Source: Dendrophyllia cribrosa (lineage: Eukaryota; Cnidaria; Anthozoa; Scleractinia; Dendrophylliidae). From it: a stretch of 64,000 nt of DNA. Positions 58,887 through 64,000 of the stretch are shown piece by piece. Each line of letters starts with the position of its first letter. The first letter of the stretch is position 1. Below the pieces are notes generated by a model. It was given only the letters and a program-made list of their open reading frames with translations, searched no databases and was not told the origin of the DNA. The position numbers and the translations under genes are program-made. The stretch lies in assembly GCA_024195265.1 (NCBI GenBank), contig JAJLRJ010000002.1, positions 22,531,070 through 22,595,069 on the forward strand, read 5' to 3'.

Positions 58887-61133
58887 CCCGTGAATACGCG
58901 CAAGCGTAATGAACGGATTATCGGTAACGGTGGCTGATTCGTTCACTTCTTCGCTCACTCACTCCTTCCATCACCTGTAAACTTAGTGACGTAATGCTTT
59001 GTTACGAATGCGTTTCGTAACAAGAACAACGTGAATGCAGCGCTAACAATAACTAATTTGTTACGTTTAAGTAATGATCCGCATAAGAAGGATAGCGCTG
59101 AACGGCAATGCACGATGGAATGTCAACTTTTTTCGTTGTTACAACTAGTGACCTCATTGGCCTAGTCATTCCACTCGAACTTATTCATTCTAATCGTGAC
59201 GCTGTACGCAAAGCAAGAGAAGCATATCTCATCGATAGAGATAACACTCTTGAACCTCTAGGAATTAATAAAAAAGATGAAATGTAATACCTTTATTTCC
59301 GTTTATATCTACTTCTATTTATATGTTGCATGTTCTTCTTTTTTCATTTCAAATCTCTTTTGTAACGGTTTTTTAAGCTTTTTATCTTCAACGGTTACAT
59401 TTCCATTGTATTATATGTTATCATAGCATCATATTGCACGCTATACTCAAATTTAAATTGTAACGTCCTAGTTTACCCATAGTCATTATTTGTAATACCC
59501 TGAAGAAGAAAGGCCGTGCCTTTTGAGATATTGGATAAATTACATTATATTCCTTCACTGTCGAATCAGCCTTGCTTTTTTTCGTTTATTAAGGTTCAAG
59601 GTGCATTTTGTCTAATTATTTTAAGGTTTCAAGTAATTTGAGACCCAATCGCACAACATGCAATTTTTAAAAGATATTGTATTTGGGGAACTTCATCAAA
59701 GAAGCAAAATTATTAGCTATTGTCTTCTGCTATTCTGATTGGTTAAGCACGAACATTTCCTAAAATTTATTTTTATAACGAAATATAATTATTAACCATC
59801 AGCTCCTCCTCTATTCTTGAAATCAAAGATATTCTATGAGGGAAAGAGCCAATGCCGCAGAACAATGAAGTTTGCTATCGTTCTTATGTGGAGCATTACT
59901 TAATCAAGAGAAAATAATTGGTCCAATTATAATCTCTTGGCTTAACTAAAAAAAAATATCGAACCGTGTCAGCGGAAAGCATAAGCTTACCACAACATTG
60001 CGTTACGCGTTAGCATTTCTTATTCACGGGTTGGCTCTTAGGAGCCTTTGATCAAGTTTAAAACGAAAGCGTTTTTCCCCCCATGTGGGACACATTTTCT
60101 TAGACGTGCACGAGGCATAGCCTCGTTTCAGTGCCAAGCTTGTTTTCGTCCTATAACGTCATAAAATTACTGTTTTCATTCACAACTCTGGCAGAAGTCT
60201 TGAACTCGTGGATTTCTTGACATCTATTAGCTTGATGTCGATTACTTCAAGAATTTTCTTGTTTGTCTAAATGCGGGAATCTACCTGAATGCCATTTTTC
60301 CGCCACTTAACATGGCTTTAAAGCCAAACCCGCGATATAAAAGGCGGCTGGACTGTCCAACTCTATTGTTCTTGCTATTGTTCTTGCTCATTTGCATTAG
60401 ATTCGGCGTGGGGCTTTGCCATTTTATACTGCAGGTTCGCCTTTAAAGGAAATATCTCGTTCACGTTTCACGCAATCCAAAAACCCTTCACTCATCTCAT
60501 GAATCTATGTTGTCGGATGTTTTGTAAATTTTGGGGTGATTTGGGGGTATTAAGTTTGAGAGGAAATAGTTTTTCTCAAAGAATTTGTAAAATTTAGAGA
60601 AAGAAGAAATATTGAAGATTTAGTGAAGTTTTAAAATTAGAATTTGTAGTTAATAATTAATAGACGGACACTAAGTTAGTCCACTAGCAACCTGGGGTGC
60701 TCTTGCGTGGGTATGAGCTGTCTGTTGCTGTTCCAAAAATCATTTTCTTTCATCCCTTCTTTAAACCTGTTCAAATTTCCTTCAAATTCAGGTAGAGTCC
60801 CCCCTTAAGACTAAATTTTATTATTTCAAGGTAGATACGCGTCATCAAAACGCGTGTCGCGGTTGAAAAATCCTTTCAGATCGATTTTAATGTTGCATTA
60901 AAGACTCCAAATGCGAAACATCTTTAAGCGTATTGTTTTTTATATTCGTTTACAACAAATTAGTTATTGTTATCGCTGGATTCACGTTGTTCTTGTTACG
61001 AAACGCATTCGTAACAAAACATTACGTCACAAAGTTTACAGCTGAGTGATGGAACGAGCGAGCGAGCGAGTCAGTGAGTGAATTAGCCACCGTTACCGAT
61101 AACCCGTTCAATACGCTTGCGCGTATTTACGGG
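58887..61133. mobile_element. 2.2-kb TTAA-flanked element with long inverted ends
   Basis: The left arm (58887 to about 59060, starting 'cccgtgaatacgcgcaagcg') is matched by the inverse of the right arm (about 60957-61133, ending 'cgcttgcgcgtatttacggg') along some 175 bp with scattered differences. TTAA lies on both sides (58883-58886, 61134-61137). This fits a piggyBac- or Kolobok-type non-autonomous element. The interior has no transposase; it holds a Penelope-like remnant and a TATA-like 'gatataaaaggcgg' near 60334. Confidence 0.75.
59177..59287 (+). pseudogene. C-terminal remnant of a Penelope-like retroelement
   Basis: The short frame reads 'NRDAVRKAREAYLIDR', then 'TLEPLGINKKDEM' and a TAA at 59285. 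This resembles the end of a GIY-YIG endonuclease-bearing Penelope ORF. A 'ccctgaagaagaaaggccg' motif follows at about 59499, as is usual for such 3' regions. It lies inside the TTAA element. Confidence 0.45.
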
Positions 61134-61137
61134 TTAA

Positions 61138-62429
61138 AAATTGTTTCGAGAGACTTTTCCAATGTTCTTTAAACAGTCGAAAGTAGAGTTCGTTAAAAAT
61201 ATTACATAAGCCAAAGCAGACTCTAGCAAATTAACAATAGTTCTCTTATGATGGATTCGAACTGAAGACATGTACATTCGTACAGCTGGAGAACCTCCAC
61301 CACGTGCGTTTTCAATAGTAAGATTTCACATAACGAAAAATTTGATGCTAATTTGAACAATATGCAAATTGCCGAAATTGACGTTTACCACTTATCCGTG
61401 CAATCGTGAACTTTATCCTAAAACCACATGTTAAGTTGTGTTTCGTAAAACCAGTTTATTTGAAACCGTTTAGCAATATATCACACAGTCAAAGGGACGT
61501 GCGAAACTAATGTGAAATTTCGTTGTTTTGTGCCTTAAAATGCACCTTACATAGTGCGTTAGTCTATGTGGCAAAAGTTATGGCTGATATCACAGATTCA
61601 AATGCAAGATGTTGACGTGTTGCAAATTCTCGCACTGGCGAGAGAGTCAGAAGCCGAGTTTGCTCTTTACTCTCCTTGTCCATGCTGGATACACTGCTTT
61701 TAAAGCTGAATGGTGCTGCAGTAGTGACCAACTTTCAGTTCCCCATACAATATTATATTTTGTCATCATAATGTTGGGAAAAAAATTCCAACATGGTGAA
61801 CAAATAAATAAATAAATAAACAATGGCCATGATTAATTAAAGTCACGGGCAATTGATATTTCAACGGCGTATTTGACAGTTGGATCATTAGCATATTATT
61901 TGATTCATTAGCATCAAATTTTTCGTTATGTGAAATCATACTAATAGATTGAGTTTTTGTAAAGAATATTTAAGTAGTTATGTCCTTTCACTCATCGGAA
62001 AGATTCCAGTGTTTCTTTGTCCTTAGGTTTACGGAAGCAAAGTCCTTTCCGTTCTCGTAAATTTTTTATGTAGTTCCTTTCAAGGGGAGTGTTCTAGGTT
62101 GTCACTCAACTTTGGTAACAATGTTGAACGCTACGTGTCCTAGAATTTTTAAGCAGATCTTTTGTCCTCGTGTGCCACGACTCGTACACGTAGATGTACT
62201 TAATTTTAATGGCAACTTACAAAAGTACAATAAAAGACAAAAGAAAAATGCCATAAGGGTGGTCCGTAAAAGAGTCAAAGACCCCATACTCATGCAGACA
62301 GACCACCTAGCTATTAAAAAATTCTAAATCTGAATGTTAAACATAATGAATATACAAGGATAAAAAAAGATATACTCAAATATATTATGTAGGTTTACAA
62401 TTAATCGGCATTATTAAGTTAGTGTTCGT
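61138..62429. other. Non-coding spacer
   Basis: A pair of blocks at about 61318-61345 and 61915-61945 ('tagtaagatttcacataacg' versus the inverse of 'cgttatgtgaaatcatacta') are inverted, suggesting a further roughly 620-bp element between them. No gene was seen. Confidence 0.4.
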
Positions 62430-62655
62430 TTAGAAATTTGTCACACCACGCTTAAAACTTGAGATACTAGAAGCTGATCTCACGTGAAATGGAAGCGAAT
62501 TCCACATGTCTACAATACGATTAAAAAAACTAAACTTAAACGTGTTTATTCGAGCATAGTTCTTCTTTAAAGTAAGGCTGGCTTTTTCTCTAATGGGGTA
62601 CCTAGCCTTATCAGAATAGAATTGGACGTAGGCAGAAACGTATAGAGAAACTTGT
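62430..62655 (-). pseudogene. C-terminal end of a non-LTR retrotransposon ORF
   Basis: The minus frame without an ATG reads 'YARINTFKFSFFNRIVDMWN', then 'SLPFHVRSASSISSFKRGV', and stops at 62430-62432. The 'R(I/V)V..WNSLP..V..A.S...FK' tail is characteristic of many LINE (CR1/RTE-like) ORF2 ends. A frame change at about 62655 separates it from the upstream frame 62869-62687. Confidence 0.6.
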
Positions 62656-63671
62656 GCCTCTGTGCCCTCTGCACTATATTAGTAAGTCATTTTGTAAACA
62701 TCGGTCGGTTATTATCAAGGTTACGTAGAGCAGGGTTACGATCAGGGTTATGACCCGAGACAATAAACCTATGTTGGCCGAAGTTCTGACTGGAATCTCT
62801 GTTGTCCCGAAGTCCTGCTAGCAGATCCCGTGTACCGAGGTTTGTGACGAGACCTTCTCTCCGCTGCAAGCGTGGTTCGCTCAGAGCTAAGTTTTCCTGT
62901 GTAAAAGTCGTTATTCCAGAAAAGTATCGTTCAAGTTTCCCGTTTCCATTCCTCGCTTGAGTAAGGAAAAACCTATCGTCACATAAATGATCTCAGAGGG
63001 GTCGAAACGTCGTATTTTATCGTTAGTTTTTATCTTAAAAAGCTTTTCAAAGAAACTGTTTGTTGTTACATAACGTTTATATTTCTCAATTTCATAAAAA
63101 AAAAGACGATAACAGTACAGTTTATTAGCTGCTCCCCAAAATGTTTTTTTTTTAGTATAATGATAAAACACCTCGTTTCCATGAGCAATCAAGTTAAGCT
63201 GCCACACCTCGTTTTTAAGAAACGGTGACGAATTCTAACTTTATTATGCATTACGACTAGCCTCAGAAACAAAACGTTGCCACACAAGCATGAGCGCATT
63301 ATTCTTTTGATTTCACATAACCGGTAGCTAAAAACTCTTGGCATTTTATAACTTTTTTTTCAAAGCTTCTATTTTTGTAGGATCGATTCTGTCACTCGTT
63401 CGAGTCCGGGGGGGGGGGGGAAGGAGGGGAGGGGTGCGTGCGTGCGGGCTCATTTTACCGAAAAGGGAGCTGGTAATTAAGCGGAGAGCGGGAAAACGCG
63501 TGCGAGGATTAATAAAGAAAAAAGCGTAATTTTTTTTAGCCAATCAAAAAGTGCAGCAAGGCGAATCCAAAGCAACCGCAAAATTATTTTCGACATTGAA
63601 TTGAAAACCTCTCTAACAACTGGCAGGTGGGCCATATAAAAGCTACAGAACTGAAATGTGGTGTAATTTTA
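62656..63671. other. Retroelement debris and low complexity
   Basis: Includes the second copy of the 'gtcgaaacgtcg' block (about 62981-63036) and a run of 13 G at 63408-63420. The minus ORF 63207-62911 may be part of the same retroelement, but I cannot assign it. Confidence 0.35.
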
Positions 63672-64000
63672 GGCCCCGTCCATTTTTGTATCCGCAACTT
63701 TTTTGTTGCCGAATGGGCTTCCGTCCACACGTATCCGGCTATCTGCAACTTTTAACCAGGCGAATATTTAACATGGCCGACCGAAATGTTATCGCTTCAC
63801 TTCTACTTGGACTTATTTCAAGTCTAATAACGTGTTTACAGTTGAACTTGCCTTTGAACTTGGCCTTTGCGCATGCTCTGTTGACAACATTTAAAGAGGA
63901 GCCCTGGGTACTAAAGCGAATCCGGATACGTGTGGACGGGTAAATACGATCCGAATATGCTACGTGTAGACGCGAATATTTTCTAAACCAACAAAAAAGT
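63672..64000 (+). mobile_element. Left end of a 'GGCCCCGTCC' element, cut by the window edge
   Basis: It starts 'ggccccgtcca' directly after TTA (63669-63671), like the right-hand terminus of the Harbinger-type element at 26860-27705. An ATG at 63773 opens MADRNVIASLLLGLISSL; the frame runs to 63943. Further 'cgtgtggacggg' and 'acgtgtagacgcg' words follow near 63930-63975. The right end is not in the window. Confidence 0.45.

Overview
This window looks like nuclear DNA of a cnidarian, most likely a stony coral or other anthozoan. The evidence is AT-rich sequence, very short exons with GT-AG introns, many decayed transposons of types common in anthozoans, long poly-C/poly-G runs, and no bacterial-style gene packing. 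The species cannot be named from the sequence alone.

The main genic content is a duplicated two-gene locus on the + strand. Copy 1 spans about 12.0-29.3 kb and copy 2 about 38.7-56.9 kb. Each copy starts with a gene made of tiny alternating exons (gene 1, 12098-15010; gene 2, 38853-44666). Each continues with a four-exon gene for a protein of about 80 residues (gene 3, 20815-22958; gene 4, 49742-53906). I do not recognise either family. In gene 2 a two-exon cassette of 50 + 40 nt (30 codons) is repeated six times at an exact 767-bp period and followed by a diverged seventh A exon. It therefore encodes a 218-residue protein built on six 30-residue, charged, probably helical repeats. Gene 1 has the same design with only two and a half cassettes (102 residues). 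None of these exons is long enough to stand out as an ORF; they were found by matching splice sites, phases and the two paralogous copies.

Region by region: 0-1.1 kb holds a nearly intact but frameshifted IS630/Tc1-mariner transposase. 1.1-3.6 kb is non-coding with degenerate repeats. 3.63-10.73 kb is a broken PAT/Ngaro-like tyrosine-recombinase retrotransposon on the minus strand, with recognisable split direct repeats, Gag, RT, RNase H and recombinase, and with a + strand LINE fragment nested in it. 12-23 kb carries genes 1 and 3. 23-31 kb is non-coding with MITEs and a PIF/Harbinger-type element. 31.3-34.7 kb holds two divergent decayed genes: an NHL-repeat/SAP-like protein (minus) and a DEDDh exonuclease (plus). 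The exonuclease is split by a 639-bp element with long inverted repeats, a 9-bp target duplication and a RecQ-helicase-like gene fragment. 38.7-54 kb carries genes 2 and 4. 54-64 kb is mostly non-coding, with a 2.2-kb TTAA-flanked element, Penelope- and LINE-like remnants, and the left end of another 'GGCCCCGTCC' element cut by the window edge.

If anything here is undescribed, it is the paired mini-exon locus: a cassette-expanding repeat-protein gene next to a small four-exon gene, the pair duplicated as a unit and still keeping open frames, splice sites and phases in both copies.
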